Source: Novosphingobium sp. (GTDB lineage Bacteria; Pseudomonadota; Alphaproteobacteria; Sphingomonadales; Sphingomonadaceae). Taken from it: DNA of 64,000 bases. The stretch covers positions 57,853-121,852 of the forward strand of contig NZ_JAUYNB010000033.1 of assembly GCF_030699305.1 (NCBI RefSeq). Reading direction: 5' to 3'. A program made the translations under genes and the position numbers. The notes under the pieces were generated by a model. It did no database searches. It was given only the letters and a program-made list of their open reading frames with translations, and had not been told where the DNA came from. Each line of letters opens with the position of its first letter. Position 1 is the first letter of the stretch. Shown piece after piece: positions 43,931-53,494 of this stretch.

Positions 43931-44340
43931 ACCAGTCCCAGCCGGGCCAGATTGGCAGCGAGCTCGCCGGGCAGGAGATCGCCCGCCGTTTCACCATCGG
44001 CGAGGTCGCGCGGGGCGTCTGCTTCGCTCAGATAGCGCCAGCCCTGATGGGCGCGCTTGGGCGCGGGGTGGATGTCGATCAGGCGGCCCGAAATCACGAT
44101 GTGGGTGCGTCCGCCCTCGGCTTCCTCGAACCCCAGGATTTCGGACCGGGCGACCAGCTGATGCTTGTAGATCCAGAACAGCGAACCGTTCGGCGACCCA
44201 TCGGCGGGGACGATTTCCGGATGACGCTTGGGCAAATAGCGCGTGGTCAGCCGGGCGACATCGCCGCGCTGGCTGAACCAGCCGTGCAATTCCTCCAGCG
44301 ACTGCGCGCCGTAAGCGACTTTGGTGAGGTGCAGCGGCAT
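43927..44340 (-). CDS. DUF1489 family protein
   Basis: A 137-aa protein beginning MPLHLTKVAYGAQSLEELHGW and containing RYLPKRHPEI and GSLFWIYKHQLVARSEILGF, which match DUF1489, a family found mainly in alphaproteobacteria and of unknown function. It is cytoplasmic, with no membrane segment. It lies seven bases downstream of mgtE on the same strand, a stable neighbour in sphingomonads. Its stop overlaps the end of the convergent GGDEF remnant by four bases. Confidence 0.88.
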   Translation of the reverse strand: MPLHLTKVAYGAQSLEELHGWFSQRGDVARLTTRYLPKRHPEIVPADGSPNGSLFWIYKHQLVARSEILGFEEAEGGRTHIVISGRLIDIHPAPKRAHQGWRYLSEADAPRDLADGETAGDLLPGELAANLARLGLV

Positions 44341-44347
44341 GGGCGGA

Positions 44348-45781
44348 TTATCCGACCAGTCCCGATGCGACCGCCAGCCCCAGGAACGCGAAGAAGCCCA
44401 TCGAATCGGTAATCATCGTCACGAACACCGAACTGGCGACTGCCGGATCCTGCCCCATGCGGTCCAGCGCGACCGGGACGATCACCCCGGCAAGGCCGGC
44501 GGTGATGATGTTGGTCAGCACGGCGGTGGCGATCACCGCGCCCAGCAGCGGGCTGGAAAAAACCAGTGCAGTGGCCAGCCCGATCAGCGTTGCCACCGTT
44601 ACCCCGTTGAGCATGGCCACCCGCAGTTCGCGCCACAGGATGCGCCCGGTGTTGGCGCGGGTCAGCTGATTGGTGGCCATGGCGCGCACCGCCACCGCCA
44701 TGGTCTGCGTGCCCGCATTGCCGCCGATCGAGGCGACCATTGGCGACAGCGCGGCCAGCGCAACCAGCTTTTCGATTGCCCCGCCAAAGCTGGAAATGAT
44801 CGTCGCGCCCAGCAGCGCGGTCAGCAGGTTGGCAACCAGCCAGCGCACCCGGCTGACATAGCTTTCGCGGATCGGTTCGTTGACGTCGCCGTCACCCGCA
44901 CCGGACAGCAGCAGCACGTCCTCGCCCGCTTCTTCCTGAATGATGTGGACCACGTCATCGACCGTGATCTGCCCCACCAGCCGCCCGCTTTCATCGACCA
45001 CTGCGGCCGAAATCAGCGCGTACTTCTGGAACCGCAGCGCGACTTCTTCCTGATCCATGCTGACCGGGATCAGCGTCTGGTCGCGCTGCATCACGTCGGT
45101 CAGGCGGATCGAGCGCGGGGTGCGCAGGATCCAGCTGAGCGCGCAGGTGCCGACCGGGTGGTGACGCGCATCGACGATGAACACTTCCCAGAACTCGTTG
45201 GCCAGTTCCGGACTGTCGCGCAGGAAATCGATCAGGTCGCCCACGGTCATGTGTTCGGGCACGGCCACGAAATCGCGGCTCATCAGGCGGCCGGCGGATT
45301 CTTCCGGATAAGCCAGTGCGCTGACGATGGCGGCGCGGTCTTCCGGCTCCATCTCGGCCAGCACGGCCTGCTGGTCATCCTCGTCGAGGTCTTCCAGCAT
45401 CGCCACCGCGTCATCGGTGTCGAGCTGTTCGGCGATGTCGGCGATGGCTTCGGCGGGGAGCGATTCGACCAGCAGTTCGCGGACGTGGTCGTTCAGCTCG
45501 GCGAACACCTCGCTGCCCATCAGGTCGTTGATCGCCTTGGCCAGCGCGGGGCGCTCGTCCGCTTCGATCAGTTCGAACAGATCGGCGATATCGGCCGGGT
45601 GGAGTGGTTCGACCAGCGCGTAGACGGTTTCCTGATCGGCCTGCGCCAGCGCATCCTGCACACGGCGGACGAAGCGCTTGGTCAGGGTGTTCTCGTGGTC
45701 CAGACTGTCCGAATCGCGCGGCGGATCAGCCGCGAGGGCGGCCTGGTCCAGCAGGTTGGGATCGCGATCATCGGCCGTCAT
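44348..45781 (-). CDS. mgtE: Magnesium transporter MgtE
   Basis: A 477-aa channel-type Mg2+ transporter. The cytoplasmic part has the superhelical MgtE_N domain (residues about 30-150, with LHPADIADLFELIEADERPA) and a CBS pair (about 155-280) that senses magnesium. Five membrane helices follow, with SIGGNAGTQTMAVAVRAMAT, the pore-lining family signature. The start at 45781 is family-like. It precedes the DUF1489 gene. Confidence 0.94.
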   Translation of the reverse strand: MTADDRDPNLLDQAALAADPPRDSDSLDHENTLTKRFVRRVQDALAQADQETVYALVEPLHPADIADLFELIEADERPALAKAINDLMGSEVFAELNDHVRELLVESLPAEAIADIAEQLDTDDAVAMLEDLDEDDQQAVLAEMEPEDRAAIVSALAYPEESAGRLMSRDFVAVPEHMTVGDLIDFLRDSPELANEFWEVFIVDARHHPVGTCALSWILRTPRSIRLTDVMQRDQTLIPVSMDQEEVALRFQKYALISAAVVDESGRLVGQITVDDVVHIIQEEAGEDVLLLSGAGDGDVNEPIRESYVSRVRWLVANLLTALLGATIISSFGGAIEKLVALAALSPMVASIGGNAGTQTMAVAVRAMATNQLTRANTGRILWRELRVAMLNGVTVATLIGLATALVFSSPLLGAVIATAVLTNIITAGLAGVIVPVALDRMGQDPAVASSVFVTMITDSMGFFAFLGLAVASGLVG

Positions 45782-45892
45782 CGGGCGAGGTCTAGGCCGG
45801 TCGCGCGCAAAAGCAACCGGGCAGCACTGTCAAAGGCGTGACTTTGTGGCCGGGCACCTTATATCCCGCTGCAATTGCCACAGGAGACTATA

Positions 45893-46345
45893 ATGGCCGA
45901 CGAATACCTGACCCTTTCGCTCGACAGCGGCGGCGACGTGAAGATCAAGCTGCGCCCCGATCTGGCCCCCGGCCACGTGGCGCGCATCATCGAACTGACG
46001 CGCGAAGGGTTCTATGACGGGGTGAAGTTCCACCGCGTGATCCCCGGCTTCATGGCCCAGGGCGGCTGCCCCAACGGCACCGGTATGGGCGGTTCCAGCA
46101 AGCCGGACCTCAAGGCCGAATTCAACGCCGAACCGCACGTGCGCGGCGTGTGCTCGATGGCGCGCACCAACCAGCCGAACACGGCCAACAGCCAGTTCTT
46201 CATCTGCTTCGATGACGCGTCGTTCCTCGACCGCCAGTATACCGTCTGGGGCGTGGTCGAAGAAGGCATGGAACACGTCGACGCGCTGCCCAAGGGCGAA
46301 CCGCCGGCGAACCCGGGCAAGATCGTGAAAGCGACTGTTTCGTAA
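45893..46345 (+). CDS. Cytoplasmic peptidyl-prolyl cis-trans isomerase (cyclophilin)
   Basis: A 150-aa cyclophilin without a signal peptide. The catalytic surface is visible in VKFHRVIPGFMAQGGCPNGT, SMARTNQPNTANSQFFICF and YTVWGVV. It speeds proline isomerisation during folding. The ATG at 45893 follows AGGAGA at good spacing. It is convergent with a secreted cyclophilin of the same superfamily, separated by a strong terminator. Confidence 0.93.
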   Translation: MADEYLTLSLDSGGDVKIKLRPDLAPGHVARIIELTREGFYDGVKFHRVIPGFMAQGGCPNGTGMGGSSKPDLKAEFNAEPHVRGVCSMARTNQPNTANSQFFICFDDASFLDRQYTVWGVVEEGMEHVDALPKGEPPANPGKIVKATVS

Positions 46346-46353
46346 ACCAATTA

Positions 46354-46389
46354 CCCCCTCCTCTGAAGAGGAGGGGGCTTTTGTTTGTT
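46354..46389. terminator. Rho-independent terminator between two cyclophilin genes
   Basis: CCCCCTCCTC at 46354-46363 and GAGGAGGGGG at 46368-46377 form a perfect 10-bp stem with a 4-base loop, followed by CTTTTGTTTGTTT. It ends the plus-strand cyclophilin and overlaps the end of the minus-strand one. Confidence 0.88.
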
Positions 46390-47081
46390 TATGGCGCGGG
46401 CGGAATGGCCACCCGGCGCGCGGTGAGGATCTTCACCGGCTTGTCCAGCATCTGGCCTTTCAGCGGCCCTTCGCCTTTTTCGGGCGGACGCGGCGCTTCC
46501 CAGATCTTCAGCACCACATCCATGCCGGTCACCACCTGACCGAACGCGGCGAACCCGGCCTGCAGATCGGGATTGTCGGATTTCGGATCGGCGTCCAGCC
46601 CTTCGAGATCGGCCACCAGAATCGAGAAATCGGCCATTGCCGTGCCCGGTGCATGGCGCGCCATCGAAATCGCGCCGCGCTTGTGCAGGATGCCGGTGAG
46701 ATTGGTCGGCTCGTGCGCAATCGGTTTGAGCACTTTGAGCGGGTTGGATTGCAGCCCGCCCTGAATCAGGCCGTTGGGCGGCGTCCCCCACGGCAGATGC
46801 ATCGCGCGATAGAACACCGCGCCATCGAACTTTTTCAGATCGACATAGCGCACGAAATTGGCCGTCGTGATCGGCGCGCGCTTGTGATCGAGGTCCAACT
46901 CGATCGTCCCCGCCTCGGTCACCAGCGCGACCCGCACCGTATCAGCCAGTGGCACCGGGGCAGGCGCGGGCGCGACGGGGCGCGGCTTGGCGGCAACGGT
47001 GCGCGGCTTGGTCTTGGGCGGCGCGGCGGCGGCCAGCATGAACAGTGCGGGAATGGCGAGCAGGGCGAATCGGTGGTTCAT
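46389..47081 (-). CDS. Periplasmic peptidyl-prolyl cis-trans isomerase (cyclophilin)
   Basis: A 230-aa cyclophilin with a signal peptide (MNHRFALLAIPALFMLAAAA) and a Pro/Lys-rich linker. The core includes GAVFYRAMHL, QGGLQSNPLKVLKPI and ISMARHAPGTAMADFSILVA. It lacks the canonical GQTDGNGT-like and W motifs of the cytoplasmic copy and keeps only part of the catalytic set, so it may be a weak isomerase or chaperone. It lies convergent to the cytoplasmic cyclophilin. Confidence 0.85.
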   Translation of the reverse strand: MNHRFALLAIPALFMLAAAAPPKTKPRTVAAKPRPVAPAPAPVPLADTVRVALVTEAGTIELDLDHKRAPITTANFVRYVDLKKFDGAVFYRAMHLPWGTPPNGLIQGGLQSNPLKVLKPIAHEPTNLTGILHKRGAISMARHAPGTAMADFSILVADLEGLDADPKSDNPDLQAGFAAFGQVVTGMDVVLKIWEAPRPPEKGEGPLKGQMLDKPVKILTARRVAIPPAP

Positions 47082-47145
47082 CGCTGCATTATGTCGCGCG
47101 CGCGCCTGAACGCCACCTGCGCGGAAGAGGGGGCAGGTAGGGAAC

Positions 47146-48030
47146 CTAAAGCCCCGCGTTCACCAGCCAGTCGTGGAAAATCCGCACGGCGCGCAACTCC
47201 AGCGCGTGCGGGCGGCAGACGAACCAATAGGAATAGGGGCTTTCCACTTCGATATCGAACACTTTGGCCAGCCGGGTATCGGCGCTGCGGTTGAAGTGAT
47301 CGTCGTGCATGATCGCAATGCCCAGGCCGTTGGCGGCGGCTTCAAGGATCAACTGGCCCGAATCGTAGTGGTCAATCGCCGCCGGTTCCAGATCTTCCAT
47401 CCCCAGCGCCTTTTTCCAGGCGGTGAAACTGGCGGGCAACTCGGTGTGGATCAGGAAGGTCTGACGCGACAACGTGTCAGCATCGGGGTTCGGCCCGATT
47501 TCTGCGGCCAGTGCCTTGGACGTGAAGGCATAGACCCGGTTGTGGTCCAGCCGCACCGCGTGAAACGCCGGGTCAGGCTTTTTCGCCAGGATGATCGCGG
47601 CGTCCAGCGTATCGCCGACGCGCTGTTCCAGGTGCGGGCTGGTATCGAAATCGATATGCAGGCGCGGGTTCTGCTTGCGCAGTTCCGGCAGACGCGGGAA
47701 CAGCCGCTGCGATCCGAACAGCGGCAGGATGCCCAGATGCAGGCGCAGCACCTTGCTGTCCTCGATCTGCCCTTCGACTGCGGCGGCCAGTTCATCGAAC
47801 TTGGGGCTGACCGCATCATAGAACGCAGTGCCTTCGTCGGTCAGCTTCATCGCCTGATGCTGGCGCGTGAACAGGCGCTTGCCGATGAACTCTTCCAGCG
47901 CGGCCACGCGGCGTGACAGCGCGCTGGGCGACAGGCCCAGTTCGTCGGCCGCAGCGCGGGCGCTGCCCAGCCGGACGATCCGCACGAACGCTTCGATCGC
48001 GCGCAAGGGAGGAAGGCGGCGGATGGCCAA
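47146..48030 (-). CDS. LysR family transcriptional regulator
   Basis: A 294-aa LysR-type regulator. The N-terminal winged helix-turn-helix is PLRAIEAFVRIVRLGSARAA and ELGLSPSALSRRVAALEEFI; the C-terminal part (about 90-294) is the periplasmic-binding-like effector domain. The N-terminus resembles the GcvA subgroup. LysR genes usually face their targets, but this one lies 5 bases after corC on the same strand, so its target is unclear. Confidence 0.87.
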   Translation of the reverse strand: MAIRRLPPLRAIEAFVRIVRLGSARAAADELGLSPSALSRRVAALEEFIGKRLFTRQHQAMKLTDEGTAFYDAVSPKFDELAAAVEGQIEDSKVLRLHLGILPLFGSQRLFPRLPELRKQNPRLHIDFDTSPHLEQRVGDTLDAAIILAKKPDPAFHAVRLDHNRVYAFTSKALAAEIGPNPDADTLSRQTFLIHTELPASFTAWKKALGMEDLEPAAIDHYDSGQLILEAAANGLGIAIMHDDHFNRSADTRLAKVFDIEVESPYSYWFVCRPHALELRAVRIFHDWLVNAGL

Positions 48031-48035
48031 GGCGG

Positions 48036-48938
48036 TTACTCTTCGGAAGCATCCCGGGAAGTCGGAGGATGCAATCGCAAACGCGTAACGTGTTTTTCGT
48101 TGCCTGCAATCACTTCCAGCTTCCAGCCGCTGTCATGGTCCAGAATCGCGCCGACCGGCGGAACCGCTTCGGCCAGCAGGAACGCCAGGCCGCCCAGCGT
48201 ATCGACGTCTTCCTCAACCTCGCCCAGCCGCGGATCGACCGTTTCGCCGACCTCTTCCAGTTCGACCCGTGCATCGGCTTCCCACATCCCGCCATCCAGC
48301 GGAACCAGCAAGGCCTGCGGCGCGTCGTCGTGTTCATCCTCGATCTCGCCGACGATTTCCTCGACCAGATCCTCGATCGTGATGATCCCGTCCGTCCCGG
48401 AATATTCGTCGATCACGACCGCCAGATGGACCCGGCTGGCGCGCATATCGGCCAGCACGTCGAGCGCGCCGCGCGCCTGCGGCACGAACAGCGGCTGGCG
48501 CAGCAGCGTCGTCCAGTCCCTGGGCGGTGCCTTGGCGGTGGCGAGGTAGGGGAAGATGTCCTTGATCAGCATCATCCCGACGATCTCGTCCAGCGTATCG
48601 CGGTAGACCGGCATGCGTGAATGACCATGCTGGGCAAATGCGGCGACCATTTCCTCCCAGGTCGCGGTTTCGGGCAGCGCGATGATCTCACCGCGCGGAA
48701 TCGCCACGTCATCCGCGTCATGCTCGCTGAAATGCAGCAGGTTGCGCAGCATCTGCCGTTCAAGCGGGGACAGGTCGCCCGCAGCGGTCTTGCTGCCGGT
48801 TTCCTCCTCGTGCTCGTCGATGGCTTCTTCCAGCTGCGCGCGGAGCGACTGGTCAGGCTCCGGCGTACCGATGAACTTGCGGACCATGCGCCAGACAGAG
48901 CGTCTACTGTCCGGTTCTCCAGAATAGGGTTCGGGCAT
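48036..48938 (-). CDS. corC: CBS-domain hemolysin/CorC-like protein
   Basis: A 300-aa soluble protein with two CBS domains (residues about 70-190) and a C-terminal CorC_HlyC domain, but no N-terminal DUF21 membrane domain. ADDVAIPRGEIIALPETATW and VVIDEYSGTDGIITIEDLVE are signatures. CorC-type proteins are associated with magnesium/cobalt efflux. It follows ybeY by 24 bases, as in the widespread ybeY-corC pair. Confidence 0.9.
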   Translation of the reverse strand: MPEPYSGEPDSRRSVWRMVRKFIGTPEPDQSLRAQLEEAIDEHEEETGSKTAAGDLSPLERQMLRNLLHFSEHDADDVAIPRGEIIALPETATWEEMVAAFAQHGHSRMPVYRDTLDEIVGMMLIKDIFPYLATAKAPPRDWTTLLRQPLFVPQARGALDVLADMRASRVHLAVVIDEYSGTDGIITIEDLVEEIVGEIEDEHDDAPQALLVPLDGGMWEADARVELEEVGETVDPRLGEVEEDVDTLGGLAFLLAEAVPPVGAILDHDSGWKLEVIAGNEKHVTRLRLHPPTSRDASEE

Positions 48939-48962
48939 CGCCCCTTGGGTATCCTTGTTGAT

Positions 48963-49451
48963 TCAGTGGTCCCCATATGGGTCGGCAATGCCCAGCAGGG
49001 CAAGTGCCTTTATTTCCAATTGCTCCATCGCGCGGGCATCGGCGGGCGATACTTCGTGGTCGTGCCCGGCCAGATGCAGCAGCCCATGCACGATCAGGTG
49101 CGCGGCGTGGTGGTCCAGCGGCACCTGTTTGTCAGCCGCTTCACGGGCGCAGGTTTCCAGCGCCAGCGCGATATCGCCCAGCAATTCCGGCGGTCCGGCA
49201 TGGGGCAGGGCCAGCAGATCCGCGCGTTCCAGCATCGGGAACGACAAGACGTTGGTGGGCTTGTCCTTGCCCCGCCATTCGCGATTCAGCGCATGAACTT
49301 CGGCGTCATCGGCAAACAGCAGGCTGGCCGACAGCCGCGGGTTGGCCAGTTCCGGTGCCTGACCGGCCAGCGCGTCGGCCGCGCGGCCAGCCAGTGCAGC
49401 CCAGTCGGCGTGATCCGGCCAGGCCGCTTCAAGCGAGATTTCAAGGTCCAT
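48963..49451 (-). CDS. ybeY: Endoribonuclease YbeY
   Basis: A 162-aa zinc metalloprotein involved in 16S rRNA maturation and ribosome quality control. The zinc motif HGLLHLAGHDHE (HxxxHxxGxxH) is intact, and LNREWRGKDKPTNVLSFP is the conserved upstream loop. The length is typical. It heads the ybeY-corC-LysR run on the minus strand. The phoH gene, often upstream, is absent; an S9 peptidase gene is the neighbour. Confidence 0.94.
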   Translation of the reverse strand: MDLEISLEAAWPDHADWAALAGRAADALAGQAPELANPRLSASLLFADDAEVHALNREWRGKDKPTNVLSFPMLERADLLALPHAGPPELLGDIALALETCAREAADKQVPLDHHAAHLIVHGLLHLAGHDHEVSPADARAMEQLEIKALALLGIADPYGDH

Positions 49452-49513
49452 CGCGGTCCTTTAGCGGGTTGAGCGGGCCAAAGTCGAGCATCTGGGAAGG
49501 CTGGGCGTGCCCG

Positions 49514-51448
49514 TTACTTCGCGCCCAGCAGGTTCTTCTCCCAGAACTGCAATTCGGTCCAGAACTGGTAGTCCTGGTTCTCCTTCTTGCCGAACCCGTG
49601 GCCTTCGTTCAGCCCGACCAGATGCCAGGCCGTGCGGCCCTTGGCGCGGACGGCGGCGACGGCCTGATCGGCCTCGCTTTTCGGCACGCGCGGATCGTTG
49701 GCGCCGGTAATGACCAGCAGCGGGATCGAGAGTTTGTCGATCTGGGTCAGCGGCGAGATTTCCAGCAGCTTGGCGCGCTGCTTCGGATCGCGTTCATCCC
49801 CGTATTCGACCCGGCGCAGATCGCGGCGATAGCTCTGGGTGTTTTCGAGGAACGTCACGAAGTTGCTGATCGCGACGATGCAGTCCGCCGCCTTGAACTG
49901 CGCGCCGTACCGGATCGCGCTGGCATAGCACATGTACCCGCCATAGGAGCCGCCCTGCACCGCCATGCGGCCCGCGTCGATGGCGGGATCGGCCTGCAAC
50001 CGATCGAGGAATGCGCCGATGTCCTTGACCGAATCCTCGCGCTTGAACGGCCCGTTATCCAGGCTGACGAAGCGCTTGCCGAAGCCGGTGGAGCCGCGCA
50101 CGTTGGGATAGAAGACCGCGACGCCCAGTTCATTCAGCAGGTAATTGGCGCGGCCCCGGAAACTGGGGGTGCTTTGCCCTTCCGGCCCGCCGTGGATGTT
50201 GACGATCAGCGGGCGCTTGCCGGGGAACTTGGCCGGATCGGGACGATAGAGGAAGCCCGACACGGCCTCGCCATCAAAGCTTTTCACTTCGACCAGTTCC
50301 GGATCGACATTGACCGCCGGGTTGAGGCCGCCGGTTTCGCTTTCCGTCCAGCGGGTGACCGCCAGCGTTGCGGGATCGACCGAGAACGCGTCGGTCGGCA
50401 CCTTGGCCGAAGAGATGGTGACGCCAATCGTGCCCCATGGCGCGATCTTCATCCCGCCGATCACGCCCCTGGGCAGGCCGGAGACTTCGCGCACCGCGCC
50501 GGTTTTCGGATCGAGCAGCTTCAGCTTCGTAATGCCCGCCTCGTTCGTCACATAAGCGATGAAGCTGCCATCGGCGGCGATATCGAACCCTTCGACGTCC
50601 CACTTCGGTTCGGGCGAGCGGGGGGTGAACTTGCCGGTCTTGACGTCGAGCGAGCCGAGCCGCTGGAAATCGCTGCCGACGTCGCTGGTCACCCACAGCT
50701 GCCCGTCGGGTGCATATTTTGCGTCGCCGTGCGAAATCGCGACCTTGTGATCGCCGATGGGCGTCATTTTGCCGCTGGCGAGGTCCAGCGCATAGAGGTC
50801 CGACTTCTGAACCGAGACGTAATTGGCCACGACCGCCCTGGCATTGCCCGGCGCGAAATCGGCAATCGCCCAGCCGCCGCCCTTGACTTGCGCCACCATC
50901 CGCGTGGTCCCCGGATTGCGCGGGTCGGCCACGTATAGGTCGCCGTCGGTGCCGTTGCGGCGCGTTGAACTGTATCCGATCAGCTTGCCATCGGCGCTGA
51001 TCGCGTTGAGCGCGTTGCGGCTCTTGCCGTCGGTCAGCAGGGCCAGGCGGCCGTCCTTCAGCGTGTAGAGCTGCCAGAATTCATCGCCGCCCTTGTCCTT
51101 GCGCACCACCAGCGTGCCATCGGTGCCGACATAGCTCCCGCCCAGCGGTTCGACTTCGAAACTGATCTGGCGGCGGGCCATGCCGGGGCCGGCCACGGTG
51201 TGGAGCTGCGCGACGTTGCCAAACCGGGTCGACACCAGCATCGCGCGGGTCACCGGGTCCCAATCGAGGAACGCGGCGGTGCGGAATTCCATGTAGGGGC
51301 GGGTCGCATCGACCAGCGCCATCGGGACGGCAGGCACGCCGTCTGCCTCGATCCCGGCGGGCTTGGGCGCGACCGGAGCGGTGTCTTGCGCGAATGCAGG
51401 CGTCATCGACAGGGTGAGGGCGGTCAGGCCCAGCAGGATGGAGCGCAT
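49514..51448 (-). CDS. S9 family (prolyl oligopeptidase-type) peptidase, secreted
   Basis: A 644-aa exported serine peptidase. It has a signal peptide (MRSILLGLTALTLSMTPAFA), a seven-bladed beta-propeller at about residues 50-380 and a C-terminal alpha/beta-hydrolase domain. The catalytic Ser is in QGGSYGGYMCY, the Asp in ITGANDPRVPKSE and the His in NEGHGFGKKEN. It probably trims oligopeptides in the periplasm. The ATG at 51448 gives the signal peptide; a longer frame reaching 52207 is not coding. Confidence 0.93.
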   Translation of the reverse strand: MRSILLGLTALTLSMTPAFAQDTAPVAPKPAGIEADGVPAVPMALVDATRPYMEFRTAAFLDWDPVTRAMLVSTRFGNVAQLHTVAGPGMARRQISFEVEPLGGSYVGTDGTLVVRKDKGGDEFWQLYTLKDGRLALLTDGKSRNALNAISADGKLIGYSSTRRNGTDGDLYVADPRNPGTTRMVAQVKGGGWAIADFAPGNARAVVANYVSVQKSDLYALDLASGKMTPIGDHKVAISHGDAKYAPDGQLWVTSDVGSDFQRLGSLDVKTGKFTPRSPEPKWDVEGFDIAADGSFIAYVTNEAGITKLKLLDPKTGAVREVSGLPRGVIGGMKIAPWGTIGVTISSAKVPTDAFSVDPATLAVTRWTESETGGLNPAVNVDPELVEVKSFDGEAVSGFLYRPDPAKFPGKRPLIVNIHGGPEGQSTPSFRGRANYLLNELGVAVFYPNVRGSTGFGKRFVSLDNGPFKREDSVKDIGAFLDRLQADPAIDAGRMAVQGGSYGGYMCYASAIRYGAQFKAADCIVAISNFVTFLENTQSYRRDLRRVEYGDERDPKQRAKLLEISPLTQIDKLSIPLLVITGANDPRVPKSEADQAVAAVRAKGRTAWHLVGLNEGHGFGKKENQDYQFWTELQFWEKNLLGAK

Positions 51449-51580
51449 GGCGGAGTGTTTCCTGTTGTTGGTCTCTGGCCGCAGAGTGGCGGGGACAGGG
51501 GCAACAGGCAACCGGCTTATCGACGAACCGCTGACAACGCCCCGCCGCTGCGCTAGATCATCCGGCACAAGGAGAACCCG

Positions 51581-51991
51581 ATGGATCGCACTGCCGTGCT
51601 TGCCCTGCTGACCCGCTATTACGCTGCGTTCAACGCGGGTGACTGGGAAGGGATGCTCGATTGCCTCGATGACGGCGTGATCCACGACATCAACCAGGGC
51701 AAACGCCAGCGCGGCAAGGACGCGTTCCGCAGCTTTCTGACGCATATGGAGGCCTGCTATCGCGAGCGGCTGGACGGCATTGTGCTGATGGCCAGCGACG
51801 ATGGCACGCGCGGCGCGGCGGAGTTTATCGTCCACGGCGAATACCGCGCGACCGATGAAGGCCTGCCGGAAGCGGCGGGGCAGACCTATACCCTGCCGGC
51901 GGGGGCATTCTTCAGCATCGCAGGCGGGCGGATCACCCGCGTCACGGTTTATTACAATCTGGCCGACTGGACCGCGCAGGTCGGCGGATGA
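51581..51991 (+). CDS. NTF2-like/SnoaL-like protein
   Basis: A 136-aa protein of the nuclear transport factor 2-like fold, starting LLTRYYAAFNAGDWEGMLDC and continuing with HDINQGKRQRGKDAFRSFLT, typical of ketosteroid-isomerase-related proteins. The pocket side chains do not reveal a substrate. It is the first of three overlapping plus-strand genes (NTF2-like, GNAT, nitrilase), each joined by a four-base ATGA overlap, suggesting a shared metabolic job. Confidence 0.85.
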   Translation: MDRTAVLALLTRYYAAFNAGDWEGMLDCLDDGVIHDINQGKRQRGKDAFRSFLTHMEACYRERLDGIVLMASDDGTRGAAEFIVHGEYRATDEGLPEAAGQTYTLPAGAFFSIAGGRITRVTVYYNLADWTAQVGG

Positions 51992-52575
51992 GCGTTGCCG
52001 TCCGGCTGTTGACGGGCGCGGACTTGCGCGCCGCGCTGGACGATCTGGCCGCACTGCGGATCGCGGTCTTTGCGGCGTTCCCGTATCTGTATGACGGGTC
52101 GGCGGAGTATGAGCGCGAATATCTGGCAGAATTCTCCGCCGCGCCCGCTGCGGTGCTGATCGCCGCGTTCGATGGCGCGCGGATCGTCGGCGCGGCAACC
52201 GCCTCACCGCTGAGCGCGCAGGATAACGCGATCCGCGAACCCTTCCTGCGCGCCGGGATTGATCCTGCTGGCATATCCTATTTCGGTGAAAGCGTACTGT
52301 TGCCGGACTATCGCGGGCAGGGGATCGGCCATGCCTTCTTCGACCACCGCGAAGCCGCCGCGCGGCAGTGGGGCGCGGCGCAGGCCAGCTTTTGCGCGGT
52401 GGTGCGGCCCGGCGATCATCCGGCCCGGCCGGCTGATTACACCCCGCTGGACACTTTCTGGCGGCGGCGTGGTTATACCCCTGTCGATGGCCTGACCGGC
52501 GAATTCAACTGGCAGGAACACGGCGAGCCGGGCGAAAGCCCCAAGCCCATGCAATTCTGGATGCGCCACTTATGA
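51988..52575 (+). CDS. GNAT family N-acetyltransferase
   Basis: A 195-aa acetyltransferase. The acetyl-CoA loop is in LPDYRGQGIGHAFFDHREAA (RGQGIG), after strand VGAATASPLS. It has an extended N-terminal region, DLAALRIAVFAAFPYLYDGS, often seen in GNATs next to nitrilase genes. The substrate is unknown, but genetic coupling to a nitrilase suggests action on an amide or amine in the same pathway. Confidence 0.85.
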   Translation: MSVAVRLLTGADLRAALDDLAALRIAVFAAFPYLYDGSAEYEREYLAEFSAAPAAVLIAAFDGARIVGAATASPLSAQDNAIREPFLRAGIDPAGISYFGESVLLPDYRGQGIGHAFFDHREAAARQWGAAQASFCAVVRPGDHPARPADYTPLDTFWRRRGYTPVDGLTGEFNWQEHGEPGESPKPMQFWMRHL

Positions 52576-53468
52576 CCAGCTTCACCGTCGCCGCCGCGCA
52601 ATATCCGATCGAGGAGCTGGCCGATTGGCCGGCCTATGTCGCCAAGCTGACGGGCTGGGTCGAACGCGCGGCTGAAGGCGGCGCGGCGCTGGCGGTGTTC
52701 CCGGAATACGGGGCGATGGAACTGGCCTCGCTCGCCCCCGCGACGATGAGCGATTTGCGCGGTTCGATTGTGACCGTGTCGGCGCTGTTGCCGCAAGTGG
52801 ATGCGCTCCATGCGGAACTGGCCGCGCGCCACGGCCTGCACATTCTGGCGGCCAGCGCCCCGGTGCAGCGAGAGGATGGCCGGTTCGTCAACCGCGCGCG
52901 GCTGTTCACACCGAATGGCAAGGTGGGCGTGCAGGACAAGCTGATCATGACCCGGTTCGAGCGCGAGGAGTGGGGCATCGTCGCAGGCGCACCGCTGCGG
53001 CTGTTTGAGACGACGCTTGGCAAGATCGGCATAACCATCTGCTATGACAGCGAGTTTCCACTGCTCGCCCGCGCGCTGGTCGAAGCGGGAATGGAACTGC
53101 TGCTGGTGCCATCCTGCACCGAGGCCGCGCTGGGCTATTGGCGGGTGCGGATCGGCGCGCAGGCCCGCGCGCTGGAGGGGCAGTGCTACGTGGTCCACAG
53201 CCCCACCGTCGGGAACGCGGACTGGTCCCCGGCGGTTGACCGCAATCGCGGTGCGGCGGCGATCTATGGCCCGCCGGACCGGGGCTTTCCCGATGACGGC
53301 GTGGTCGCGCTGGGGAAGATGGACGCGGTGCAGTGGGTGTTCGGCGCAGTCGATCTGGACCGCGTGGCGGATCTGCGCGCCGATGGCGGCGTGCTGAACG
53401 CGCGCCACTGGGCCGAACAGCCCGGTGCGGCGGACCTGCCAGCAGTTGAGGTCGTGGGCTTGCGATAA
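52572..53468 (+). CDS. Carbon-nitrogen hydrolase (nitrilase superfamily)
   Basis: A 298-aa amidase-type enzyme. The Glu-Lys-Cys triad is visible: Glu in VFPEYGAMEL, Lys in GVQDKLIMTRFE and Cys in GITICYDSEFPLLA. It hydrolyses a non-peptide C-N bond; substrate unknown. The spacing and CYDSEFP motif place it with the omega-amidase or N-carbamoyl type rather than true nitrilases. It is the third gene of the NTF2-GNAT-nitrilase run. Confidence 0.9.
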   Translation: MTSFTVAAAQYPIEELADWPAYVAKLTGWVERAAEGGAALAVFPEYGAMELASLAPATMSDLRGSIVTVSALLPQVDALHAELAARHGLHILAASAPVQREDGRFVNRARLFTPNGKVGVQDKLIMTRFEREEWGIVAGAPLRLFETTLGKIGITICYDSEFPLLARALVEAGMELLLVPSCTEAALGYWRVRIGAQARALEGQCYVVHSPTVGNADWSPAVDRNRGAAAIYGPPDRGFPDDGVVALGKMDAVQWVFGAVDLDRVADLRADGGVLNARHWAEQPGAADLPAVEVVGLR

Positions 53469-53494
53469 GCGGTCTGGCGCGGCACAATGCACCG